From positions 682,001 to 746,000 of the forward strand of contig CADCSX010000002.1 of NCBI GenBank assembly GCA_902805475.1: a stretch of DNA of 64,000 bases. The letters run 5' to 3'. The notes under the pieces are model-generated. The model did no database searches, was not told where the DNA came from, and worked only from the letters and a program-made list of their open reading frames with translations. Within the stretch, counting starts at the first letter, position 1; every line of letters begins with the position of its first letter. The DNA is from Entonaema liquescens (taxonomy: Eukaryota; Ascomycota; Sordariomycetes; Xylariales; Xylariaceae). Position numbers and translations under genes: made by a program. This document shows positions 1-12,162 of the stretch, one piece after another.

Positions 1-699
1 TGTGAAAAGATGAAGCGTGAGGGGAGGAAACAGGAAGTAATAGTAGTGAGATGGCTGTCATGTGATTCGGAACACGATATCTGGGGGAAGGATGCGGTAT
101 GATTCATGACAATAGGATCGGAGATAAGGTTAAGGGAAAGAATAAGTGGAAATAGGATGGTCACTTACCAAATTTGATGCCATTTGTATCTCAGGGTCAA
201 TCTCACCTCCTCAGTACATTCTGGACAGCTTAATAGCTGACTAATAGTCGAGCACTGCCAGACAGAATTGTATCGAGGCCTGGTAGATAGGTAGTGAAGG
301 CCGTAAAAGGTAGGTAATAGAAGGCCGTAATATATGATGCCAAGGGGTTTTGGTAAAATAAGGATGGGGGTGAAGAAGGGAATACCCGAGGCAGGTTTGT
401 GATAATGGGTGACGGAGAGGATAGATAAGTGGTGGGAATGGTTCCTATCGGATGTGGTAACCAGAACGATAATAGTTGCTGGAGATAATAGGGATTGGAG
501 CGGATAGGTATTAGTGAGTGAATGTTAGAGAGAATTGCGGGGGGAGCCTGGGCGACGAGGAGATAGGGTATTGAAGAGGATGAGTATGAGATATAATAAA
601 AGGCAGTTAGCCGTAAGAATATTCGATAGGGTGTTCAATAGGATGATGTAGGATGGTGTATGATAATAGAATATCAATAGCGCCTGCTTGAGACGATAG

Positions 700-872
700 T
701 GATTGATAGTGATGGGTAATAATGATAAGCAATAGTGATAGGTAATAATAATAATAATAATAATAAATAATAATGATAAGTAATAATAGGTAGCGATAGG
801 TAGTAATAGGTAGCGCTAAGTAGTGATAGGTAGTGATAGGTTAGGTAGTTATAGGTAAGGTAGTGAAAGGTG
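700..872. repeat. Low-complexity TAG/TAATAA tract
   Basis: An AAT trinucleotide run (about 743-770) is followed by a degenerate series of GATAGGTAGT-like units up to about 870. The units vary, so this is an eroded microsatellite rather than a clean array. No coding or transposon signature is seen. Confidence 0.7.
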
Positions 873-2961
873 GTTTGAGTTGAAGAAGTCTGTGAAAAAA
901 AGATTGTGGGTCGGGAGCAAAGATTTAAATATTTGTGCGAAGGCGGCAAGCTGGGCGGCGAGCTGGGCGGTGACGGACCAAGAGAAGGAAGTAACGGTTC
1001 TATCACGCCTGCCAAAGTGAAAGGAGCACCTTAAAATTCAGCAGTTGTATATAGCAACTGCCATAGCAACGGCGATAAGAACCTTAGGTAGCGCCTTACA
1101 ATCCCTAAGGCACCTGAAACCCTTAGTGTACCTAGGTAATCCATTGATAGGCAGGAAGCACTTGCACAATCCCATTGAGACCAATAAGATAAGCCTCAAT
1201 TACTTTACATACATTAATACTGTGTGCAAATCACCTAATTAGCCTCATAGGTACTTTGGTAGCCAGTAGGACAAGTCAGGTTCGAGCTAACCCTTCTTTC
1301 GCCGTAGAACTATTTTAGAATAAAAGCCCTGCTCATGGTCCCAAAGTGAATGGGCCACCAGGTAGCTTCTATCAAGCCTTAGATATAAGCATAGGCGTTG
1401 TTGCATATTTACTACTGATATTAAGGGGAAGTACGGCGGTCCGGGTGTTGCTACTGCCAATTGCGGTCTTTGCGGCCGTACTTTTCAGCCCCGTGACTTC
1501 CTACGGCTTTGGTTTCCACGGGGGCAGGAACATCCCTTAATATCCGGCCAACCGTCCCGGCGCCGGATAGTACATCCACATAAGTACATGTAGCTCCCAT
1601 ACCTAATACCTTATCCACCCTCCTGTGCTGATAAGGCATTGAATGCATATCTATCTGCTTAAATATTGGAGGTATCCTGATTGATTTTCTGGAAGATAAG
1701 GAATTGGGGGTACTCAGACGGCGAAGGAAAATATTTTGGCTAGGTATATGGGCGGCGTTGTAGATTTCCTCTAGAACATATCCTGCCAAGGTCTGGTAAA
1801 TATGGACGAGGGAAGCGGTGGAGAAAGAAAAAGAAAAAGAAAAAAACAAATAAAACGAAGAAAACCGCCAGAAAAACCGGCAAGTTGCCAAAACCGCCAA
1901 TATCAAGGAAATATAAGGTTGTTTTTACATAATATTATCACTTATGATGACATAAGACATCTGTTATGAGTGGAATTTGTATACTATTGCCAAAGAAAGA
2001 AAGAAAAATTGGAATATCTATATTCACAGTCTTGTTCATCGTTGTGAAGACTTATCTGGTAAGTATATCTTCAGGATTCGAGGTCAAAGAAGCTATACTA
2101 ATACCATACCACCATATATTAACACGGTGGTGTTTGACATAGTGCTTACTATAGGTATTTCTTTCTCTAGCACGCTGACATATATAGGAAAAGGAACTAT
2201 ATAAGGTAGAATCCATGGAAATATAAGAGGTGGTGTTTTGTCATACGTGCCAACAAAAGGAGTAATGACTGCGCGTATTCTATTATTGATATCTTATGCC
2301 CTGAGGAATGCTATGATATGGTCTTGGGCTCTAATGGTACAACGGTATGCTGCCTTGGTTTTTGAGGATAGAAGCTGCCTAATACAACGTTAGTAGGACT
2401 CTTTAAATAAAAGCTTAATACATATTTCAGAGGTGAGACCTCAGAGGGGGTTCAGATCTGTAAGGCTCTCAGAGGGGTGGAAAATACCTTCGTACCGAAG
2501 GCCGATACCTACCAGTAGAAGATCGCCGGTGGGAAATATCGTCTTGGCATGTGTAAGGCGATTCTATTCGTAGTGCTTGATTCTCCTTAATATTAAGGCC
2601 TTGGAAAAATTGTTAATATGGCAGACGCTAAGAGAGGACTTATTGTAAAAGTTGGGGGAGAGTTTATGGCTTACTACCAATTGCCCCTACCTCTCTAACT
2701 GCCAAAGGTGAAATGTTGAAGACAAACATCAACACGTCTGGTTCATAGGTATGTACTGTTATCCTTTCATGATTATTAGCAAATCTCAACATAGGGTTCC
2801 GGGCACATAACAGCTGGGATATGTATTCCGAGTGTCTGTAGACTAGCTTTGACAATCATGTTTAGGCAAGAGGACAACGTAGAGAGGTGCCTACATACCT
2901 AGGTCTACATCTTTCAAAAGAATATACATATATGAAAGGCAGGTCCTATTCCCCTAAAAAA

Positions 2962-2987
2962 ATTACGTATATCTAGATATACGTAAT
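2962..2987. repeat. Perfect 26-bp palindrome
   Basis: Thirteen bases pair perfectly with the following thirteen around a central CTAG (2973-2976), with no spacer. Each half contains a TACGTA-type core. It lies about 415 bp upstream of the NOP56 start codon. It could bind a dimeric regulator or form a cruciform; nothing more can be said from sequence. Confidence 0.9.
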
Positions 2988-3184
2988 AAACTCATGAATG
3001 CTTCTCCAAATGTTAAGAGTGGCCCTTAAAGCATGATGGTGCTACATCAACGACCTGGTAACTTCCGCTACCTTTTCGGGTTAGAGACGGGTTCAATCGC
3101 CGGAGATTCAATCAAAAATATTTGCGCGTTTGGTTGCATGCGCATGTATTCAGGTACTCATGCAACCCCTGTAAAACTGATATC

Positions 3185-3216
3185 AGATAACCAATGAATG
3201 AGATAACCAATGAATG
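3185..3216 (+). promoter_or_regulatory. Tandem 16-bp repeat with two CCAAT boxes
   Basis: A 16-bp unit is duplicated exactly (3185-3200 and 3201-3216). Each copy carries ataaCCAATga, so two CCAAT pentamers sit 16 bp apart, about 190-210 bp before the NOP56 ATG. CCAAT boxes are bound in fungi by the Hap2/3/5 (CBF) complex. Position and phasing suggest a NOP56 promoter element; that role is inferred. Confidence 0.55.
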
Positions 3217-3401
3217 ACCTCGTTTATCTATCCCGAAGTTCTCCCAGATAAGTACGTACCTCTCTCTAGTGGGGACCTGAGCTCGACAAATTTTTTGTAC
3301 CTTTTCTTTTGCAGAGCTTCAATTTTTCATCTTAATCACACACGCCTAGCACGACAATCTTGTATGCGCAAATCCACGCAAGGATTCATTCAATAGGCAA
3401 G

Positions 3402-5037
3402 ATGACGCGAGTAGACTTTCTGCTGCATGAGTCCGCTGTCGGCTATGCTATCTTCAAGGTTGTCCATCAGCAGGATGCTGTTGGTCTGCACCTGAAAGAG
3501 GTCCAGAAAGCTGGTCAGGATCTCTCCAAGTTCGGCAAGATGGTGCAATTGGTCAACTTTGCGCCTTGGAGGTAGGACCGACTTTGATTTCTTAATGTGC
3601 TCGTATCATTAAGTAGCTGACTGTAATTCCTCTAGAAATGCCGCCGACGCTCTCGAGAACATCAATTTAATTTCGGAGGGTATCCTACCCGATTATCTCC
3701 AGTCTAATCTCGAATTGAACCTGCCCCAATCGAAGAAGAGCAAGATCATCCTTGGTGTCGCCGATAAGAACTTGGCTGGTTCCATTAAGGCTGCTTTTCC
3801 CGGTGTTGAATGCGAGACTGGTGATACGTCTGAAGTGGTCGCCGACCTTCTAAGAGGTATTCGCCTTCACGCCGCCAAGTTGCTGAAGGGTCTCCAAGAG
3901 GGAGACGTGGAGAGAGCCCAGCTTGGTCTTGGTCACGCCTACTCTCGTGGAAAGGTTAAGTTCAATGTCCATAAGAACGACAACCACATCATCAGAGCCA
4001 TTGCTACTCTGGACAACCTTGACAAGGGTATCAACCTGTTCTCTCAGAAGGTGCGGGAATGGTACGGCTGGCACTTCCCTGAGCTCTTTAGTGTTGTTTC
4101 TGACAACCTAACCTATTCACGCCTGGCTCTCTTTATCGGCGATAAATCTACTCTGTCGGAGGAGAAGCTTCACGAGCTTGCCGCTATCGTCAACGATGAC
4201 GAAGAGAAGGCGCAGGAGATCCTTACCAAGGCCAAGATCTCCATGGGACGAGAACTGTCTGAAGTTGATATGAGCAACATTTCCACCTTCGCCGGTAAGG
4301 TAGTTAGACTCGCAGAGTACCGAAGAACACTTTACAGCTACTTGGTCGACAAGATGAGCACTGTTGCTCCTAACCTGGCTGCTCTCATCGGCGAAGTCGT
4401 TGCCGCTCGTCTGATTCAAAAGGCTGGTTCTCTGACAAATCTGTCCAAGTATCCGGCCTCTACGCTCCAGATTCTTGGTGCCGAGAAGGCTCTGTTCCGT
4501 GCCTTGAAGACGAAGGGCAACACTCCTAAGTTTGGTCTTATTTACCACAGCTCGTATATTGGCCGAGCAAGCCAAAAGGACAAGGGTCGTATTTCAAGAT
4601 ACCTTGCAAACAAGTGCAGTATTGCTAGCCGAATTGATAACTTCGCCGAGCAGCCATCCAAGAAGTTCGGAGATGCGTTGAGAAGACAAGTCGAAGACCG
4701 ATTGGAGTTCTACGCTACGGGAAAGAAGCCAACTAAGAATGCTGATGCTATGGTAAGTTCCCACCTTGCTTTTGTGCTTCTAGAATTACTAACACTTGAA
4801 TAGAACCAAGCCATGGCCGATATCCTTGCCGATGGCCAGAGTCTGGCTATTGACACAGAGATGATTGATACCCCTCTTCCGCAGAACGTCGCTACGCCCA
4901 AGAAGGAGAAGAAATCCAAGGATAAGAAAGACAAGAAGGAAAAGAAGCGCAAGCATAGCGACGTGAACGGCCAGGTAGAAGTAGAAGCGGACGGGGACAA
5001 GAAGAAGAAAAAGAAGAAGAAGCACGTGGACGAGTAA
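3402..5037 (+). CDS. NOP56: Nucleolar protein 56 (box C/D snoRNP core)
   Basis: The joined exons 3402-3571, 3636-4752 and 4804-5037 encode 506 aa, the usual length. Nop56 is a core subunit of box C/D snoRNPs, which guide rRNA 2'-O-methylation and pre-rRNA processing in the nucleolus. The N-terminal domain starts MTRVDFLLHE. The NOP coiled-coil and Nop domains follow, with the diagnostic GHAYSR, KNDNHII, WYGWHFPE, GSLTNLSK, AEKALFRALK and KGRISRYLANK blocks. The tail is a KKDKK-type lysine-rich region, typical of Nop56/Nop58. The start is the first ATG giving the conserved N-terminus. Nop58 is the main alternative, but the N-terminus and the GSLTNLSK context favour Nop56. Both introns have GT-AG ends; at about 64 and 51 nt they are too short to host a snoRNA. 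Confidence 0.97.
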
Positions 5038-5791
5038 GGACGTGCTATCCCAAGACGTTGAAAAGATACACGGTTGAACCAGGCATCGGTTGGGCGTTCC
5101 GGATTTGCAGGTGTTTCTTCAAGGCGCGGCTTTGTATAGGGTAGGTTTCATACCCATCGTTATTCTGCTGGTTTTAGTGGAACTTAGTGTCTATGAATCA
5201 ACGAGTCGAAGGGAATATAGTTTGTTTCTACTGTTCGTCGTCATGCTTACTGCTTGCTATTACTTGTTACTCGTCATACTAGGTATTTATGCACACGTTC
5301 TATCAAAAAGGTCTGGTGGTTTAGTAACTAGAAACTCCGCGTGAGTTGGTTTTGTGAGATCGTAGGTCTTATTCTATATCATATTTTCGTAAATATCGTA
5401 AGTCGATTTTCAACTATAGGACTTCGACGCTCATAAGCACGTCGAATTCATCTAACCTTTATGCGAAATGCATTTCCTCGCGGTCCTCCCCAGTTCATTT
5501 CTCCCCGCAAGATCTAGATCGGTCCCATAGTTTTACATCGTCCCAGATTTGATCATCACTTTAGGTCGAAGGATGTAGATGAGCTCGACTGCACGGCGCC
5601 CCCATTAGCATGTAGAGATTATAGATGGGCGGGTAGGTAATTATCAATTGCCATGATATCTAGCACAAGCAATCATACGTATCTCAACGGTGCCAACGAC
5701 CTCAAACAGGTAGCCGCAAAGTGCCCAAACAATGATAAGTTCGCCCAAAACGCCTTGTAATGCCGGTGCGCTTCCGTAGTCCCCTCCTCCT
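5038..5791. other. Convergent intergenic region
   Basis: The 3' ends of NOP56 and VPS4 face each other across 754 bp. A short open frame (5090-5344) encodes hydrophobic residues but starts 53 bases past the NOP56 stop and looks like UTR. I see no gene. Confidence 0.6.
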
Positions 5792-7900
<2,109 letters not shown>

Positions 7901-8424
7901 ATGGCTGAAGTTCAAGCACGCCTTCAGGGTCTCTCTGAAGAATTTACCAAATTACAACAGGAGTTGCAAACCGCTGTGCAGTCGCGGCAAAAGCTTGAGG
8001 CTCAGAAGCAGGAGAATGACAACGTGCAAAAAGTCAGTTTAGGACGATACCATATCATATATGGTTTATGATAAGAGGGCTTATAGGAGATAGGAATTTG
8101 AACGTCTTAAGGACGGCGAAAACATCTACAAACTTGTTGGCCCAGTATTACTGAAGCAGGATAAGATTGAAGCTGAAAGTACTGTGAACGGACGGTTAGA
8201 GTTCATCAGTAAAGAACTGTAAGTTCTGGTTATTTCCCCTTCTCTTAGGGGTAAATCTATTTGAACTGAGTATATAAACTAATACCACTGGAAGGGAGAG
8301 GACGGAAGACCAGATCAAGGAACTACAAGAGAAAATCGAGAAGAAAAAGGGGGAGATCATCCAAATCCAATCAGGACTGCAAGCGGGAGGTGGCGCCCCA
8401 GGGAAAGTGGCAGCAAAGGCCTAA
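7901..8424 (+). CDS. YKE2: Prefoldin subunit 6
   Basis: Exons 7901-8032, 8094-8218 and 8295-8424 join to 128 aa, the normal size for this small beta-prefoldin. Prefoldin is a cytosolic hexamer that captures nascent actin and tubulin and hands them to the CCT chaperonin. The protein is an N-terminal coiled coil (LQGLSEEFTKLQQELQ), a short beta hairpin carrying the family signature YKLVGPVLLKQ, and a second coiled coil ending in a Gly/Ala tail (APGKVAAKA), like other subunit 6 proteins. The gene is too split to appear as one long frame. The first intron uses a GTCAGT donor; the second 3' splice site (GAAG) has an unremarkable pyrimidine tract, so that junction rests on reading frame. Upstream neighbour VPS4 is divergent. 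Confidence 0.93.
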
Positions 8425-9152
8425 AAGATCATGAAAGGATTCTAGTTCATAAGAGAAGCAAGAAGCTATGATTCTTACAGGGGTGGAATAAATGAAAATA
8501 AAATGTCAAAAGTCAAGAGGTGACCACGTTCATCTAAGTATACATCTTTAGAATATGATATATGATGAGATATGTGATCTAAAAGGCCCTATTACTTCAA
8601 ATCCCTCTTTGCTCAGAACATTAGATACGTTCAGGTACTTTATCTAATTAATAATCGACCTAAGCCACATGAAAGAATTCATAAAGTAGCTGCCTGCGCC
8701 ATAGGTTAAACATATGACGTAACGGGTGTGGTTTTGGTGTTATTTCTGGGTGCATGTGCTTTGTGCTTTGTGTAGCATAAAAAAAAGGGAAATACAATTA
8801 CGACGTATCTCCAGATTGCCCCGCCATCCCAATGCAGAACCCCGCCTATAATCTTTGGCCCTCTTCGCCGTGCCTGCCGTAGAACCTTGATACCTAAAAC
8901 TAATTCTAGCGCTTAGTACCGGAAAGGTCATAAGCCGCGTCGTCCTTTAACATCGACATCCTTTTTTTTTTTTTTGTTGCAGCACACCACGCAAGCTTAA
9001 TATTAGGCAGCTGGAAAAAGACGGGCTTACCTCTCATATAATACGCTAAGACATGAAAAATATTTATTGATCAAATCGAATGAAGCTCTATTTCATATAT
9101 CACTTACTCTCTGGAGTATAGCCTGCTGCAGAGCAGCGTAGATGATGCGAAA
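8425..9152. other. Intergenic, prefoldin 6 to JAMM protease
   Basis: This 728-bp tandem intergenic segment contains a T13-14 run near 8961-8975. I see no gene; the short frames are unsupported. It should hold the prefoldin 3' UTR and the promoter of the JAMM protease gene. Confidence 0.6.
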
Positions 9153-10969
9153 ATGCCTTTCTCTGCTTCTACCTCCTCGTTTGCTAACCGTCCACTCGCT
9201 ATAAAGGAGATTGTCAGCGAGGCAGAAGGTTTCAAATGGGATCCTACGATACCGCTGAAATTCTGGCTGCGCACTGCCAATACACTGCTTCTCGAGGTAA
9301 ACAACATCATGAACTATCTCATCCGATATGGCGCTAACTCTTGATATTTCTCAGGGCAGAAGCTATCTAAGTGATGGCAACTTCGCTCAGGCTTACCTCA
9401 TTTATATACGATACTTAGACCTCGTTCTGAATAGACTGCCTAAACATCCCAGTGCTAAATTCCCCGAGGAAAAAAGAGCCCTCCGCGAACTACAGAACTC
9501 CCTTGCGGATGTCCTTGTTAATCTTGAGAGGATTAAACCAATCATCGAAGACGATTATAACGTATGGCTTGCTCGTTCCGAGAAACACGGCCGCCAGAAG
9601 CAGGAGGCAACTCATGCCAAGTCCAAGTCACCATTGACCTACGAAGAACGCGCATCCCGAGACCCTGCTTTGTCTTCTACGCATCGATTGCTTGACGCTG
9701 GCGACTACCAAGACCTCGCAGTTCAGCTGGCCGAGAGGGAGTTTCGCCGTAGGGATATAAACAGGGGCGCGACTAGAAAGGCTGGCGTGTCAGATGAAGA
9801 AGAACAACAATCTAAACGGGATGTGGGTTTCTGGAACAACTGGACAACTGAGCTGGCCGATAAGCAAGCAGAAGATGAGGAGCTTTTCCGAAAGCAGATG
9901 GAGTCCATGAGAAGGACGTTGGACGGAGATGAGAGTGGCTATACAAATGATGTTCCGCGAAAAGGTTTGCGACCTTCAGTGACGTCGAGCCCTTCAACGC
10001 ACTATCGATACCCTCACATTCATCCATCCCAACCTATTCAATACGAGGCTGAACACGCCCATGCTAGGGAATCGACAATTCCCCAACCTCCTCGACCGCC
10101 CAAGGAAGAGCTTCTACGCCAACGAGAAGCTAGTCCCATTCACGCTCCCTTACCTGAGCTACCTGCCAAGATACAGGTATCCCCCGAAAGAACGCTTTTA
10201 ACTCCTCAAACATCTCATGAGCTTCCTACCCCCCCACCCAAGGTACGCGAGGAGTCCCCTGCACCCCAGGAGCAACAGCGTCTTACATTCAAACCGGCGG
10301 CTTATCTGGAGAGTGGTGAACCGCTTCGCTCCGTCTTCTTACCTAGCCAATTGCGCAATAAATTCCTATCCATCGCTTCGGAAAACACTCGACGCGGCCT
10401 CGAGATGTGTGGTATCCTCTGCGGAACCGCCGTTAAAAACGCCTTGTTCGTGCGTTGTCTCTTAATTCCCGAGCAGACCAGTACCTCGGACACTTGCGAG
10501 ACGGAAAATGAAAACACAATGCTTGAGTACTGTATGAATAATGACCTGATAATATTAGGTTGGATTCACACGCACCCAACTCAAACCTGTTTTATGAGCT
10601 CCAGGGACCTGCATACCCAGTCTGGTTATCAAGTTATGATGCCGGAGAGTATAGCTATCGTCTGTGCCCCGAAGTTTGAGCCTTCGTAAGTCTACCTCTA
10701 TCTCTTTTTACTTATACGTACCAGATCTAGTTAGTTACTGACATCATTTTCTTAGTTATGGCATATTCCGTCTCACCAAGCCTCCTGGCTTAGACTATAT
10801 CCTTGGTTGCAGACAGACCAGCACTTTCCACCCACATGCTATTGATAACCTCTACACGAAGGCACAGTCCCCACCGGGTCACGTCTACGAGACTGACAAG
10901 TTGGAATTCGATGTGCACGACCTCCGACCAGGCGCCCGCAACAGCACCGTGCAGCACAAGAACTTTTAG
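9153..10969 (+). CDS. AMSH-type JAMM deubiquitinase
   Basis: Exons 9153-9296, 9355-10685 and 10756-10969 encode 562 aa. Proteins of this type (AMSH/STAMBP; Sst2 in fission yeast) cleave Lys63-linked ubiquitin from cargo at endosomes. The N-terminus (about 10-140) is a USP8-dimer/MIT-like helical region. A charged, proline-rich middle region follows, and a C-terminal MPN+ domain starts near residue 370. The zinc-protease signature is complete: the catalytic Glu in GLEMCGILCG, then HTHPTQTCFMSSRD (from about residue 453). The AMSH-specific stretch continues with LHTQSGYQVMMPESIAIVC and a late Cys/His segment (GCRQTSTFHPHAID). All conserved catalytic residues are present. The neighbouring VPS4 acts in the same pathway. 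Confidence 0.95.
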
Positions 10970-12162
10970 GACATGATGTCTAATGGGATAGGTTGTGGCG
11001 CGCAGGCATGTGCTCTACTCGTATGCGCTCTATGCGCTCTCTGCTCGTGGGGTGCGAACCGGTGGCCGGATAGACCGGAAACCAATCATAGACGCAGCAG
11101 GGCAAAAGAGGATTGATGGGCGTGGGCTTTTTCTTGTTTGATATTTGGGTTTGTTGCCACCTGATTAGCGCAGCATGGGACGGGGCCTCGTCACTGCATA
11201 GCATGGGCGTTACGGAGACTTTTGGTTTCTCTTGTTTTTTTTTTTTTACTTGTCGGTTCGTCTCTACCGGGTTTTACTCCTAGGTAAAGACCTAATGAAA
11301 AGGGAGGCCTGTCAAACTTTCACGGGTTTTCATGTTCAAAGCATGTATTGTACAAGAGGTAGACAGAAAGGCGCACGGAAGAAAGTCGTAAGACAGACTG
11401 CGGTTTTGAGCACGATTGATTTAGAAAAGACTATACTCTGTTTGTCCCCGGAGGTTCCTTTCCCCCTCCTCTCTTCCAATCGCAACCCAGCTAAACTCAG
11501 AAAAGACTATTCTTCGCAGAATATTTGGAGTTTTTTTTTCGTTTGAACCATTTCGTCTCGTGGGACGGGTGCGCGCGTCAACTCCTCTAGATAATGAAAT
11601 CGATGAAAAAAATCAAGATTCGAAAAACAGACAAACAAACAGACAGACAGATAAACAAGACCCTTGTAACTCTCTCACTCTTTCCGTTCTGGATGATGAT
11701 GATGACGATGATATTGTGATGGTTGTGCCGTAAATTCCCCCTTGTTTCCCTAGTTTTTTACAGACGAATGGTAGTTTGATGAAAAACGACGGTAAAAAAA
11801 AAAAAAGTAACGCCAATCAGCCCAAGTGATATGTGTTTGGTTTGGTATAAGAATTTGGTTGTGAGCTGAGTCCCCGCGCTACGCCTCAATCTTGGAGGAC
11901 GGTTCCGTTATATATAATTTCCATATATGCATAAAAAAGAAGAAGAGAAAATAAAAACTCCTTTGAAATTGTCGTTTCGTTTCCCCTGCCCTGGGCGTGC
12001 CTTCGTGTCATTTGTGTGTGTGTGTGTGGTCTCGTATCATCCGTTCAAAAAGGTCAAGTTTGTGGTTGTTTGCTCCCGGTCAAAAGAAAAAAAGGTCAAG
12101 TCAGACTAGCATGCGTCGTAGGTATAGTGGCGATACCCGTCGTTAGTGAAGGGACCATCTAG
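10970..12162. other. Convergent 3' region with simple repeats
   Basis: These 1.2 kb lie between the convergent JAMM and CVNH genes. They contain T12 and A12 runs (near 11236 and 11794), an ACAGACA stretch (about 11626-11652), a GATGATGATG stretch (about 11692-11713) and a GT dinucleotide run (about 12013-12030). Short open frames here are low complexity. I see no gene. Confidence 0.65.

Larger units (their letters stand above)
1..3401. other. Gene-free left flank, low complexity
   Basis: I see no supportable gene here. The first 900 bases are rich in TAG/GATAGG/TAATAA-like simple sequence. Short open frames on both strands look like chance: odd composition, no domain, no splice signals. The right end (about 3220-3401) is the NOP56 promoter and leader. 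Two short structures inside it, a 26-bp palindrome and a 16-bp tandem duplication, are listed separately. Confidence 0.6.

Noticed and set aside
1451..1906. 151-codon minus-strand frame near the left end
   Set aside because: Ser/Phe-rich simple sequence without a domain; flanking DNA is low complexity.
3080..3105. GGGTTCAATCGCCGG, like a tRNA T arm
   Set aside because: The flanks do not pair as a T stem and no acceptor or anticodon arm is present.
5090..5344. 84-codon hydrophobic frame after NOP56
   Set aside because: Begins 53 bases past the NOP56 stop, low complexity, no homology by eye; probably 3' UTR.
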